Source: Lujinxingia litoralis (GTDB lineage Bacteria; Myxococcota_A; Bradymonadia; Bradymonadales; Bradymonadaceae). Taken from it: a stretch of 64,000 nt of DNA. Made by a program: the position numbers and the translations under genes. Each line of letters begins with the position of its first letter. The first letter of the stretch is position 1. The notes under the pieces were generated by a model, which saw only the letters and a program-made list of their open reading frames with translations, made no database searches and had not been told where the DNA came from. Location of the stretch: assembly GCF_003260125.1 (NCBI RefSeq), contig NZ_QHKO01000007.1:5001-69000 (forward strand), written 5' to 3'. Positions 43,086-52,602 of the stretch are shown here, one piece after another.

Positions 43086-44036
43086 ATGAGCTTTGCATCA
43101 AAAAACGCGTCGGGAGACCTTCTGGAGCCTTATGCCGTGCCCAACGCCCTGGTGGAGCTTGTGCGTTCGGCGGAGAGCTGGCTGGTGATCGTCTCGCCAT
43201 ATTTCGATCCCTGGCGCCACCTGCGCGACGCCCTGGTGGATGCGCGGGAGGCCGGGGTCAAAATCAAGTTTCTGATCCGCGAGGATCAGATGCGGGAGAA
43301 GAAGGTCATCCGCCACTTTCGGGATCTGAAGCTCGAGCCCCTGGCGCTGAAAAGGCTGCACGCCAAGATCTACATCAGCGATAAACAGGCGCTCCTCACC
43401 TCGATGAATCTTTTGTCGGGCAGCCGCGAGAGCGTGGAGTTCGGGCTCTGCATCGACCGCCAGAAGCACGCGGATCTCTACGAAGCGGTCTTTCGCCAGG
43501 CGTATGGTCTCCTCAAAAAGTCGGAGCTTGTGGAACTTCCTTCGCCGAAGCCACGGGGTGTGCCAGTGCAGAAGGCCGCGCCAGTGCAGAAGGCCGCGCC
43601 AGTGCAGAAGGCCGCGCCGGCGAAGACGTGGACACCCCCGGCGAAGGCTGTGGCGAGTGCGAGCGCGTCGGCACAAAACGCGGCGAAGGGGGCGGCGTCA
43701 TGTACTGAGGTGGATGAAGAGGCGTTGAAACGTCTCTCCAAAACCCAGGCTGAGAGTTATCGGCTTTGGTGCGAAAAACACTCCGTTCACAGGGTCGCGA
43801 AGGAGCGTCAGTGCACCGAAAGCACCATCCGTTATCACCTGGCCGCCGCCATCGAGGTGGGCCTGATTCCCGTCGAGCACGTTGTTACGGAGAAGCAACG
43901 CAACATCATCGCGGAGGCCGTAGGCAGGGTCGGCCCGAACGCCGGGCAGGGCGCGATCGTCAAAACGAGTCAGGGGCCGGTGTGTTACGGGGAAGTGGCG
44001 TGTGTGTTGGCTGCAATGAAATTACTGCGGTGCTGA
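43086..44036 (+). CDS. Single-HKD PLD-family protein fused to a RecQ-type HTH_40 domain
   Basis: 316 residues. Residues about 15-145 form one phospholipase-D/nuclease domain with H92-K94-D99 (LHAKIYISD) and the following TSMN in place of GSxN. A single HKD suggests a homodimeric nuclease. A linker (150-205) holds three tandem PVQKAA units encoded by an 18-bp repeat. The C-terminal 105 residues (LSKTQAESYRLWCEKHSVHRVAKERQCTES..) match the helix-turn-helix seen at the end of RecQ helicases (HTH_40). GGAG lies 6 nt before the ATG at 43086; an upstream frame to 42795 is not supported. It may target structured or foreign nucleic acid; element A copies follow immediately. Confidence 0.8.
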   Translation: MSFASKNASGDLLEPYAVPNALVELVRSAESWLVIVSPYFDPWRHLRDALVDAREAGVKIKFLIREDQMREKKVIRHFRDLKLEPLALKRLHAKIYISDKQALLTSMNLLSGSRESVEFGLCIDRQKHADLYEAVFRQAYGLLKKSELVELPSPKPRGVPVQKAAPVQKAAPVQKAAPAKTWTPPAKAVASASASAQNAAKGAASCTEVDEEALKRLSKTQAESYRLWCEKHSVHRVAKERQCTESTIRYHLAAAIEVGLIPVEHVVTEKQRNIIAEAVGRVGPNAGQGAIVKTSQGPVCYGEVACVLAAMKLLRC

Positions 44037-44048
44037 GCGCCCCAGCCG

Positions 44049-44153
44049 CCGAGCGCCCCAGGACGACGCTGACCGCGTCGATAGGGATTCGCGGTAGCGT
44101 TGCTACAGCTTCATCCCTCTCTCCTTGTCAGGCGTCGCCCTGGATACGCTCGG
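44049..44153. repeat. Element A, copy 1
   Basis: About 105-bp palindromic element with imperfect terminal inverted repeats (CCGAGCGCCCCAGG and CCTGGATACGCTCGG). Subtype with GACGCTGAC pairing GTCAGGCGTC, inner hairpin GTAGC-gtt-GCTAC. First of two copies right after the PLD-HTH gene. Confidence 0.85.
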
Positions 44154-44166
44154 AGCTTTTGGTGTG

Positions 44167-44269
44167 CGAGCGCCCCAGGACGACGCTGACCGCGTCGCTG
44201 CGTCGTCGCGGTGGCGCTGCCACAGCTTCCTCCTTGCTCCTTGTCAGGCGTCGCCCTGGATACGCTCGG
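44167..44269. repeat. Element A, copy 2
   Basis: Same architecture as copy 1. Its inner loop arms differ (GGTGGC..GCCACA) yet still pair. Confidence 0.85.
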
Positions 44270-44275
44270 AGCTTT

Positions 44276-44362
44276 TAATTCGCGTGAACCCCCCACCGCC
44301 CACACGAATCGACCCACATCGCGAAGCGTGGCGCCCCGCGACCACCTGACCACCTGACCACA
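44276..44362. repeat. Element B adjacent to element A copy 2
   Basis: C-rich element: GTGAACCCCCCACC, then CACACGAATCG, CATCGCGAA, and a short run of ACCACCTG units. Element B always lies next to element A in this window, except for one isolated copy near 49.55 kb. Confidence 0.75.
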
Positions 44363-44399
44363 ATCAGTTCATCACCCGAACAGGCCGAACCGCCGATCC

Positions 44400-44657
44400 C
44401 CCAGCCCCCATGCGCTTCGACGCCTCGCGTTCATTCTAAAACACACTCGCCGAACCCCTCGACGCCCTCTTCCCGGCTTAAACCCAACCCCCAAAGCGCT
44501 CGACACCCCTTGCGCCGACTCAGCCACATCTGACGAAGCACTCGACGCGTCGTCTGCCAGCTAAACTCGCCATTCAGAGCGCTCGACGGGTCTTGCTGCG
44601 GTTGAAACACCTTCAGCGAAGCGCTCGATGACGTCCGGGGCGCCTAAAGCAGATGTA
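44400..44657. other. Degenerate repeat zone, no gene
   Basis: No gene seen. The string GCGCTCGAC or close variants recurs at irregular spacing (about 44450, 44500, 44540, 44580, 44625), which looks like a decayed version of the array on its right. Confidence 0.4.
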
Positions 44658-44867
44658 ACGAGCGCTTCGATGCGAGTCAGGGTCGTGCGGGAAGGTGCGA
44701 CGAGCGCTTCGATGCGAGTCAGGGTCGTGCGGGAAGGTGCGACGAGCGCTTCGACGCGAGTCAGGGCCGTGCGGGAAGGTGCGACGAGCGCTTCGACGCG
44801 AGTCAGGGCCGTGCGGGGAGGTGCGACGAGCGCTTCGACACGAGTCAGGGCCGAGCGCCCCAGGACG
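44658..44867. repeat. 42-bp tandem repeat, five copies
   Basis: ACGAGCGCTTCGA recurs at 44658, 44700, 44742, 44784 and 44826, each followed by CGAGTCAGGG. The period is a multiple of three and an open frame spans it, but no ribosome-binding site or credible gene surrounds it. Its last unit runs into element A copy 3. Confidence 0.85.
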
Positions 44868-44954
44868 ACGCTGACCGCGTCGCTGCGTCGTCGCCGTAGC
44901 TAAAGCTACTTACTCCTCCTGGCTCCTTGTCAGCCCCGCCCTGGATACGCTCGG
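44851..44954. repeat. Element A, copy 3
   Basis: Subtype with inner hairpin GTAGC-taaa-GCTAC and arms CGCTGAC/GTCAGCCCCG. It lies between the 42-bp array and the 3' end of the large membrane protein gene. A short C-rich sequence to 45003 may be an element B fragment. Confidence 0.8.
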
Positions 44955-45003
44955 AGCTTTTGGTGTGCGAGCCCCCCCACCGCACCCGTCCCCCCCCCGC
45001 CCC

Positions 45004-48000
45004 TCAATCTTCAGGCCCCTCCGACGTCTCGGGACGTTCGGGCCCCTTGGGACGTTCGGGCCCCTTGACCTGCCCATCCGTCTTCGTTCCCTCCGACGTC
45101 TCCGGCCCCTCGGGACGTTCGGCCCCTTTCACCCGCTCATCACCCATCGGCCGGGGCGCTGACGCGCTGCCGGCCGGCGGGTTCTGGCGTGGGGCGCGGC
45201 GAGGCAGGGCCTTCCAGAGGCCGTCAAAGCTGAAGGCCTGCCAGGCCCAGGGGGCCCATTTGAGGAGCTTCCACGAGAGCCAGAGCGCCCAGAGGAGCAT
45301 CAGCCCGCGCCAGACGTAGATGGGCAACGAGATGATGCCGGCGGTGGGCAGCAGGCCGGCGCTGCGGTCGGTGTACCAGCGCAGCAGGCCGCTATGGGAG
45401 CCCATCCCGTGGACCTGCATGTCGACATCGACGAGCAGGTTGGAGTGAATCGCGCCGTAGAGGCAGCCGATGGTGATGAGGGTCAGGCCGATCAGCAGGA
45501 GCTGCACCAGATTAAACTGCCAGGGCGTCGGGAGGGGCTGGCGGCGGCGCCACTGCAACACGACGAAGAAGCCCACCACCGGCACCAGGAGCACCACCGG
45601 GTGTTGGGCCAGCCCGATGGTGAGGAGGAGCCACTCATGGCGGCGCAGGGGGGAGTATTTCCAGAGGCCCAGGAGCGTGGCCAGGATCATCAGCATGATG
45701 AGGTGGCTCCAGAAGAGGACCGCCGGGCCCCAGCCGGGGCCGGTGGTGAGCAGGAGCCAGCGCGCCTGGCCAGGGTGCATCTCCTGGGTCAGGTTGACCG
45801 CGTCGCTGCCGATGTCGACCGGGGGGAAGTGCTCGCGGAAGCCGCGCTCCCAGGGCTGCATCCATTCGATGCGGTAGGTCTGGGAGCCGGGTTGCACGGG
45901 CAGGCGCACCTGGCCCTCGCGGGGGCGAATCGCCGTCTCTTTGTCCTGGTGCAACACCTTCTGGACCTCGGCGCCTTCGGGGAGTGTGAGAGTCTGCCAG
46001 GCGCCGCGCGAGGAGCGAATGCGCAGCTCGATGGTGCCCTGCAAAAGGCGCTCGCCAGGGGTGATTTGATACACCACGTTCTCCACCGTGGTCGCCTGCC
46101 CCGGCGCGCCCTGAGGGCGCAGCGCGAACACCTTGAGGGACTCGCCGGGCCAGGGCAGCCAGCGGGGCTGGTGGAGGCCGTCGCGCACCGTCTCGATGGG
46201 GGAGGGGCCCTCGTATTCGCAGCGCCAGATGGCGCTGCACTCCGCGGTCCAGATCTCGGTCCAGGGGCTCTGGGTGGCGGCCTGCAGCTCAAAGGAGGGT
46301 TGGATGGGCAGCTCGCTGGTAAAGCTCAGGCTGGTCTCCCCGCGCTCAAAGTCGAGGAGCACGTGGCCCTGGTCGACGCGAAAGCCCTCGGTGATCACGG
46401 CTTCGCCCGCGAGCAGGGGGAAGCGCAGGGGTTGAGGGCGCTCGGTCTGGGTGCGCAGGATGGTCGTGTGAATCTGCCAGGAGACGCCCAGCGCGAGGTG
46501 GCGCTGCACCTCGAACCAGGGCTCCAGTTCGCGGCTGGCCGGGAGCTCCGGGGTGTCGGGCTGGGCCCCGGCGTCGGCCTGGCGGGTGAGCTGGAGGGTG
46601 CCGTCGACGACGCCCTGGTTGTCGATGCCGTCGGCCGTCCAGTCGTCGCTCTCAAAGGTGGTGAGCCGGGGGCGCGTCGCCGGGTCGAATTGCAGGGTGA
46701 GGGTGGCGCGGTGGATCAGTCGGCCGCGGACCTCCACGCGGTGTACCCCTTGGGGCAGGCGCACGCTGACCAGGCCCTCGGCCGAGCGGCGCAGCTGGTG
46801 GGTGGGCTGGCCGTTGACGCGCACCTCGGTGATGCGCAGGGGATCGTCGGGGCCGGGAAGGGGCCAGCCGGCGGGTTGTTGGGCGTGGACCTCGGCGCGC
46901 ATCACCAGATCGAGGTCATCGACCTCGATCGCCGCGTGGCTCACGCTGATGCAGGGGCCCTGGCAGCGGGTTGCGGCCAGCTGGCGGGCCTTGAGGGTCT
47001 CGAGCAGGGCCGGGGGCGGGATCTCCTGGGCCTGGGCCGCGGGCACCAGCGCGCCGCTCAGCGCCAGGAGCACCCCCAGCGTGGCGGCGGCTTTGCCGCC
47101 GCGCATCTTCGGACCCGCGGCCCCCGGGCCGCGGGGGGCCGGCGCCTCACCGTCCTGCGGATCGCGCCAGGTCATCTCTCGCCGGCCGATGATCAGCAGC
47201 GCCAGGGCGATCAGGAGCGCCAGGCGCACCACGGTCAGCGCCACGTTCTGGGCCGGGGAGATCAGCCACAGCCGCACCTGGTGCCCGGCGCGCACCGGCC
47301 CGGTCCAGATCATCTGCCAGCTCTGCCACTCCCACGAGGGCACGCCCGGCCCGGTCTGCACCACGGCGTTGGGATCGACCTGCTGCACGCTCTTCTCGGC
47401 CTTGCGGTACTTGCTGGCGTCGCCGGGCACCGAGCCCAGGATGGCGGCCCCTTTGCTGCGTTGGACGTCGGGCGCCGGCGCCATCTCGCTCTGGGCCGGG
47501 GCCATGTCGTACTCCGCCATGCTCATCTCTTCGGCGCCCCTTAAGGCGGCATCGATCCAGTGGGTGGCGTGCGATTGCGGGTAGGCCTGGGGCGCGATCG
47601 CCTGGCGGATCTGGCGGTGGGTAAAGGTCGCCATCAGGACAAAGAGGGCCACCAGCGCCGCGGCCCGGTACACGATGACGACCTTGCGAAAGCGTCCGGT
47701 GGTGAGCACGCGCAAGAGCGCCCCGGTGGCCAGCAGATGCACCCAGATCCAGCGCGGGGCGTCGTCCATGCCCTGGGTCAGGCAGAGCGCGATGGCCGCG
47801 GCCAGGCCCCAGGGCCAGCCAAAGAGTTTTGCGAAACTCAGCGCGACGATGAGCACAAAGAAGAAGCTGAGGAGATCCCAGGAGTGGACCCAGGAGCCGA
47901 CGATCAGGTCGACGCCTCGCCCGCCCAGCACCGACCAGCCCGGCGGGGTGTAGAGGGTGGCGTCCAGGCGCTGCATATCGTGCTGCCAGCCCACGATGTC

Positions 48001-49311
48001 GAGCCGGGAGAGCCCCTCGTCCAGGCGAATATCGGCGGTGATGTCGAGCGAGGCGTCGCGCACCTCCACGCCCAGGTTTCCGGCGTCGTCCTGGCGCGTG
48101 ATCAGCAGGTCGGTGCCGCGCTGGGCGGCGCGCCCGAGCTCGGCGCCCGGGCCGTAGTCCAGGCGCCAGCCGCGGGACATCGTGCCGCTTAAGCGGTCGC
48201 GCGAGGTCGCGCCCTGGCCGTCGAGGTCGAGCCAGATCTGGCGCTCCAGCTCCAGGAGGTTTGGCGAGGTGTCGAGCTGGCCGCGCCGGGTCTCCCGCAG
48301 GGTCAGCGTGCTCTGGGCGTCGGCCAGAAAGGTCGTGGTACCGCGCCAGGCCTCGGGCAGCGTGGTGCGCTCGGGGTCGATGGCGTTGAGCCCGTCGAGC
48401 TCCACCGAGCGCACGAGCTCATCGGGGAACCACGCCCAGACCTCCTGCGCATCGAAGACGTCGGTGGAGCGCGGAGGCACGCTCAGCGCCTCGGTGCCGG
48501 CCCTGGCGAGGACCGCGTCGATGTCGATGACGTGGGTGCCCGGTCGCACGTAGACGCTGACCAGGCCGCCCGGCTCCACCTTCACCGGGAGGGGGGAGCT
48601 CAGGGCGATGGCGCGCGAGCCCTCAAGCAGCACCTGCCCCAGCGCCACCTCCCGGGCGCGCCCGGAGACGTTGAGCTCCAGACGCGTCGTGATGCGCAGG
48701 GGCACCCCGTCGTCGAAGCGGCGGGAGACCGAGGCGCGCAGGCTGTCGGCCTCGGTCACCGTCCCGCTGCGCCCCTCTTTAAGCCAGAGGCGCCCCTCGG
48801 CGTCGTGGCGCGGGTGGTCCACGGCGAGTGCCCCGACCGAGAGCTCGATGATGCCGGTGGAGGTGGGCACCCGGAGCACCTCGGGCATCTGCGACCACTC
48901 AAAGCGCCCGCTCAGCGTATGCGCCCCGGCCTCCAGGCGCACCACCGGCGTGGACTGCCCGGTGACCACCAGCGCCCGGCCCTGGCGCCGCACCTCCTGC
49001 GGCCAGGCCCCGCGACCCCCGGGCAGCTCCACATCCGTGGCGCGGTCGAGCCAGACCTCCATCTCAAAGCTCGCCCCTTCTGCCCGGGCATCGAGGCGCA
49101 GCTTCCCCGGCCAGGCGCAGCGGAGCGTGTCGTCGAGCATCGAGCACCCGAAGCTCGCCACGTCGGCCATCGTCCAATCCACCCAGGGCTGGAGCACCTC
49201 GGGAAGCTCCTCCTGGGCGGCGGCCTCCCCGGCGGTAAACGGAAGTAGCAGCGTGCTGAGGCTGGCGAGCATCAGCAGCCGGGAGAAACACCGATCGATC
49301 CCAATCTTCAT
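45004..49311 (-). CDS. Very large exported/inner-membrane protein, unknown function
   Basis: 1435 residues. A signal peptide (LLMLASLSTLLLPFTAGEAAAQ) is followed by about 470 residues of beta-sandwich-like sequence. A cluster of membrane helices near 475-580 (LLSFFFVLIVALSFAKLFGW) comes next, a periplasmic stretch, another helix pair near 700, a second long beta-rich region, and 4-5 helices near 1210-1390. The last 45 residues are a low-complexity repeat of GPERP/PETSEG. AAGG precedes the ATG at 49311. The alternation of large extracytoplasmic beta domains with helix bundles suggests an envelope assembly or transport role, but no family was recognised. Confidence 0.75.
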   Translation of the reverse strand: MKIGIDRCFSRLLMLASLSTLLLPFTAGEAAAQEELPEVLQPWVDWTMADVASFGCSMLDDTLRCAWPGKLRLDARAEGASFEMEVWLDRATDVELPGGRGAWPQEVRRQGRALVVTGQSTPVVRLEAGAHTLSGRFEWSQMPEVLRVPTSTGIIELSVGALAVDHPRHDAEGRLWLKEGRSGTVTEADSLRASVSRRFDDGVPLRITTRLELNVSGRAREVALGQVLLEGSRAIALSSPLPVKVEPGGLVSVYVRPGTHVIDIDAVLARAGTEALSVPPRSTDVFDAQEVWAWFPDELVRSVELDGLNAIDPERTTLPEAWRGTTTFLADAQSTLTLRETRRGQLDTSPNLLELERQIWLDLDGQGATSRDRLSGTMSRGWRLDYGPGAELGRAAQRGTDLLITRQDDAGNLGVEVRDASLDITADIRLDEGLSRLDIVGWQHDMQRLDATLYTPPGWSVLGGRGVDLIVGSWVHSWDLLSFFFVLIVALSFAKLFGWPWGLAAAIALCLTQGMDDAPRWIWVHLLATGALLRVLTTGRFRKVVIVYRAAALVALFVLMATFTHRQIRQAIAPQAYPQSHATHWIDAALRGAEEMSMAEYDMAPAQSEMAPAPDVQRSKGAAILGSVPGDASKYRKAEKSVQQVDPNAVVQTGPGVPSWEWQSWQMIWTGPVRAGHQVRLWLISPAQNVALTVVRLALLIALALLIIGRREMTWRDPQDGEAPAPRGPGAAGPKMRGGKAAATLGVLLALSGALVPAAQAQEIPPPALLETLKARQLAATRCQGPCISVSHAAIEVDDLDLVMRAEVHAQQPAGWPLPGPDDPLRITEVRVNGQPTHQLRRSAEGLVSVRLPQGVHRVEVRGRLIHRATLTLQFDPATRPRLTTFESDDWTADGIDNQGVVDGTLQLTRQADAGAQPDTPELPASRELEPWFEVQRHLALGVSWQIHTTILRTQTERPQPLRFPLLAGEAVITEGFRVDQGHVLLDFERGETSLSFTSELPIQPSFELQAATQSPWTEIWTAECSAIWRCEYEGPSPIETVRDGLHQPRWLPWPGESLKVFALRPQGAPGQATTVENVVYQITPGERLLQGTIELRIRSSRGAWQTLTLPEGAEVQKVLHQDKETAIRPREGQVRLPVQPGSQTYRIEWMQPWERGFREHFPPVDIGSDAVNLTQEMHPGQARWLLLTTGPGWGPAVLFWSHLIMLMILATLLGLWKYSPLRRHEWLLLTIGLAQHPVVLLVPVVGFFVVLQWRRRQPLPTPWQFNLVQLLLIGLTLITIGCLYGAIHSNLLVDVDMQVHGMGSHSGLLRWYTDRSAGLLPTAGIISLPIYVWRGLMLLWALWLSWKLLKWAPWAWQAFSFDGLWKALPRRAPRQNPPAGSASAPRPMGDERVKGAERPEGPETSEGTKTDGQVKGPERPKGPERPETSEGPED

Positions 49312-49615
49312 GGCCAGACCTTGAGAGAGGCTCTGTGAAAAACACACGCGTTCTATGCGTGAAAGGGTGCGCGTTCCGCACGGATCTCACAAGTGTGGAT
49401 CGTCGGTGGCACCCCGCTCCCCGGTCCTCGCCGAGCCCGGCCGACGCCCCCCCCTCCCAACGCCTTATCCCACCCCGCGCCTCATCCCCCGACGCCCAGT
49501 CGAACACCGAACCCCCGATCGCGCCCCTTCCCAACCCCCCCAACCACAACGCGCCCCCCCACCGCCCACACGAATCGCCCGCCATCGCAAACCCCTCAAG
49601 CCCCCCCGGCGTGCG
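49312..49615. other. C-rich intergenic region with isolated element B
   Basis: No gene. Very C-rich on the plus strand. Sequence 49545-49600 (CCCCCCACCGCCCACACGAATCG and on to CATCGCAAACCCC) is an element B copy without a neighbouring element A. Confidence 0.6.
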
Positions 49616-51565
49616 TTATTCGTTATGTATGTTCAACACATCAAAGCCCCCCGGCGTAAGATCGCCTTCCGAGACAAGCGCCCCGATGCCGTCGCCTCGT
49701 TTGATGGCCTCCAGGTATTCGGGGCGCGGTTTCACCCAGAGCTTCAGGGTGATGAAGTCGGTCAGGTGCACCGCTTCGTAACTTGTGACTGCCAGATACA
49801 TCTTGACCAGGCCGCGTTCCTCGTCAAAGGGGCCCAGGGCGTAGGGGCCTTGCGCCAGTTCGACCTTCTCGTAGTCGACTCTTTCGTTGAACATGGTGCT
49901 GAGCTCCTCCGGGGAGTCGGAGGCTTCAAAGCGGGCCACCCACTCTCGGACCTCTTGCAGACGCTCATCGGTCTCGTCTCCTCTGGCGTGCCGCTCCTCG
50001 ATACCCCGCACATACGAGGTGATCTGCTCGTCGACCCAGGGGTCTTTTTTAAAAGCCTCGATCACCGACGCCATCTCCACCAGCGCGTCGACCGGCGCCT
50101 CCTCACCACTTCGCAGGTCGTAGCTCTTCCAGTATCTGAAGACGGTGGTGCGGGAGTCGGTGGACTCCCACGCGTGAGAGACCGTCAGAATGGGCCCCAC
50201 CCATGAGACCAACGCAACGGAGTCGCCATTGTTCGATCGGTATCCGCTGCAATACGAGTTCCTGCTATCGATCAAGACATGGTCGTCCGTTACGACGCGA
50301 TAGGGCTCGAGCTTTACCTCGAAGCCTTCCCAACGCCACACTTGTGGCGCGAGCACGTCCGCTGCCAGCTCCATGGCCTGGCGGCACTCGACGTAAAATT
50401 GGGTAGACGTCTGGTCGAGTGTGAGGTTCACGCGCACATGGCGATCTTCGTCGTCGGGGTCCGGGACGCCATCGCGATTGAGCTGCCAGTAATCCTGGTA
50501 GGTTTCAAACTTCCCTTGCTCCTGCTTGAAACGCTCCAGTCCGGCGCGCAGGGGGATCAGGGAGGCTGCTGCGTAGGCCTCGGTCCAGAGCATGCGCACC
50601 GTGTGCTCTACGGCTTCGTCCACCTTGGAGTAGCACTGGCGCCTTTTGCCATAGAACTCGCTGTACATGTCGTTGACGTCGCCCGGGACTTCCGCCGACA
50701 GAAAGCAGCGTCCGTGGTCGCGGCAGCCCTGCGAGGCCTCGCAGAGCTCCTGGGATTGGGCATCACATCCCCCCCGCTCGGTGTAGGAGCAATCCCCATA
50801 GATCCGGCAGCTATCACTTCGCAGACAGCTGGCATCTCTGTCGATGGTACAATAATCGCGACCCTCCTCCAGGGCGCAATGCCCACTTTGCTGGCAGTTC
50901 TGACTCTGCAGGCAATGCTCGTCCCGGGTGGGTACGCAGCTCCCCGAGCTGCCGAGCGCGCAGTTGCCTTTGAGCGCGCAGTTCGCGCTGCGGGCGCATC
51001 CGGCGTTCGAGGCCTGGCATAAGGCAGAGTCGCCGCAAGAGAGCACCCCGGGGGAGGCGGCGCGCGAGAGCAGCACGGCGGGCTCCAGCTCCTTGAGCCA
51101 GGAGCCGTCATTGGGCGGGACGGCCTCGCAGACTCCTTCGCTCCGGCATTCTTCTGAGCGCGCACAGCCCTGCGAGATGCTGGACTGCACGTAGGTGGAG
51201 CGCATCAAAAACTGGCGCAAGGACTCGCAGGTGCAGCCCTCAACCCCCCGGCGGTCAGCGCAATGGCGGCGAAGTCCCTCGGCGGCCAGGTCCTGGTCGG
51301 GTGAGAGGTGGATGGCTGCGGAATACATCTCCCGGGCCATATGGATCAGCTTGAACTCATCGCAGCTGCCGGCTTCAAACACGTCGGACATATCCGGCAG
51401 GGGCCTGGCGGCCTGGCCGGGGTCGGCGGCCCGGGCGTCTTCCGGCGTGGGCTCCGAAGCCTGTGCGGCGGGCGGCGCCGATTGACATCCCAGGTTCTGC
51501 ATCATCATCAGCGCCACGCCACTTAACATCAGAGTTGTAGCGACGATGTCACGTTTAAAATCCAT
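49616..51565 (-). CDS. Cys-rich predicted lipoprotein
   Basis: 649 residues. Signal peptide TTLMLSGVALMMMQNLGC with lipobox Cys. The middle (about 75-290) holds about eight degenerate Cys units of the form C..S..C...G.C (for example GCARSANCALKGNC, HCLQSQNCQQSGHC), likely disulphide-bonded. The C-terminal half (about 320-649) is a mixed alpha/beta domain with no known motif, ending YLEAIKRGDGIGALVSEGDL. AAGG lies 9 nt before the ATG at 51565. Similar Cys units occur in other uncharacterised bradymonad/myxobacterial secreted proteins (recalled, not checked). Confidence 0.75.
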   Translation of the reverse strand: MDFKRDIVATTLMLSGVALMMMQNLGCQSAPPAAQASEPTPEDARAADPGQAARPLPDMSDVFEAGSCDEFKLIHMAREMYSAAIHLSPDQDLAAEGLRRHCADRRGVEGCTCESLRQFLMRSTYVQSSISQGCARSEECRSEGVCEAVPPNDGSWLKELEPAVLLSRAASPGVLSCGDSALCQASNAGCARSANCALKGNCALGSSGSCVPTRDEHCLQSQNCQQSGHCALEEGRDYCTIDRDASCLRSDSCRIYGDCSYTERGGCDAQSQELCEASQGCRDHGRCFLSAEVPGDVNDMYSEFYGKRRQCYSKVDEAVEHTVRMLWTEAYAAASLIPLRAGLERFKQEQGKFETYQDYWQLNRDGVPDPDDEDRHVRVNLTLDQTSTQFYVECRQAMELAADVLAPQVWRWEGFEVKLEPYRVVTDDHVLIDSRNSYCSGYRSNNGDSVALVSWVGPILTVSHAWESTDSRTTVFRYWKSYDLRSGEEAPVDALVEMASVIEAFKKDPWVDEQITSYVRGIEERHARGDETDERLQEVREWVARFEASDSPEELSTMFNERVDYEKVELAQGPYALGPFDEERGLVKMYLAVTSYEAVHLTDFITLKLWVKPRPEYLEAIKRGDGIGALVSEGDLTPGGFDVLNIHNE

Positions 51566-51706
51566 GAGTTGCATCCTTAAAATAATAAAAGCCAGGAGGT
51601 TAGTCTTTGAGGAGCGCAGGCTTAAATCTCGGGGAGCTAAAGGGTGGTTTCTTGTTATAGGTCTTCTACAACCAACCGACCAGACCGAACCCCCAACGCC
51701 CAACCC

Positions 51707-52537
51707 CTACTCATCATCCTGCCGGGGGCCCCCTCCGACAAAATTGACCTCGTCCATCGACCTACGAATCGAGGCCTGCGTATCCTCCAGAGGCGACTGA
51801 TTGATTTTGAAAAGGCGTTGGTGCAGCTGGTCAAGGTCGACGATCAGCAGCAGCACGGCGGCAAACGCCATCACCAGTGCCACACTGGCGAGCATATTGC
51901 GGGTGCCGGCCAGCCCAAAATTCAGCCCCATCACCACCATCGATAGAAGCGCCACCAGATAGAGCGTCCAGATAAGGCTGGGCGGGATGCGATAGTGAAC
52001 CGCGACGGTCACCCGCTCCTCGTGGCTGTCAATCACGTCATTGAGCGAGTCGATATAAAGCCCCACCGGCACCGAGCGCGGGTGCGCCGCCGCGGCGATA
52101 CTGGCCTGCTCCCACAACGCGGTCTGAAGCTCGACGGATTCGTGAATGGCCGCATCCAGATCGGTCGTTTCCAGCGGACGAAGACGCGTATCGACGTAGT
52201 TTGCGAGCAGTGTTTTGGAGGTATCGCCCTGCGCTTCTGGCAGAAAGTTGGTGCGCAGAAAGGTCGTGCCGATGTCGTTGGCCTCCTGGAGCACCAGCGC
52301 CTTGCGCTCGGCGAATCGGTCGGCCGCGATGCCGAAGCTGATGGCCAGCAAAAAGCCCAGCAGCGCTAATAAGGCGGCGAGGATGGTCCCGGTCTGGGAT
52401 TTCTGCTCCGGGTCGGTGTGCTCGCGTCGCCAACGCCCGACCCAATAGCCGCTCTCTACCATGAGCAACAGGAAGACGATCGTCCCGGCAAAGAAGACCC
52501 ACCAATGCGTCTCGCTGGACAAGAGCCTGTCGATCAT
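51707..52537 (-). CDS. DUF4239-like membrane protein (bestrophin-like fold)
   Basis: 276 residues with four membrane helices: two near the N-terminus (WWVFFAGTIVFLLLMVESG and ILAALLALLGFLLAISFGIAADRF) and two near the C-terminus (SLIWTLYLVALLSMVVMGLNFG, VALVMAFAAVLLLIVDLDQL). The central part is cytoplasmic and includes RKALVLQEANDIGTTFLR, characteristic of DUF4239. The family's function is unknown; some members are annotated as bestrophin-like. It lies downstream of the HdeD-like gene on the same strand. Confidence 0.8.
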   Translation of the reverse strand: MIDRLLSSETHWWVFFAGTIVFLLLMVESGYWVGRWRREHTDPEQKSQTGTILAALLALLGFLLAISFGIAADRFAERKALVLQEANDIGTTFLRTNFLPEAQGDTSKTLLANYVDTRLRPLETTDLDAAIHESVELQTALWEQASIAAAAHPRSVPVGLYIDSLNDVIDSHEERVTVAVHYRIPPSLIWTLYLVALLSMVVMGLNFGLAGTRNMLASVALVMAFAAVLLLIVDLDQLHQRLFKINQSPLEDTQASIRRSMDEVNFVGGGPRQDDE

Positions 52538-52602
52538 CGCCGCCTCCCCTTATTACGCCGCACGGCCGGTTGCGCCGAATTCGCGCCCTGGAGTTCGTGC
52601 GA

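Noticed and set aside
44628..44903. Open frame spanning the 42-bp array (repeats of TSASTRVRAVREGA)
   Set aside because: It is open only because the period is a multiple of three; no start signal and no gene-like context.
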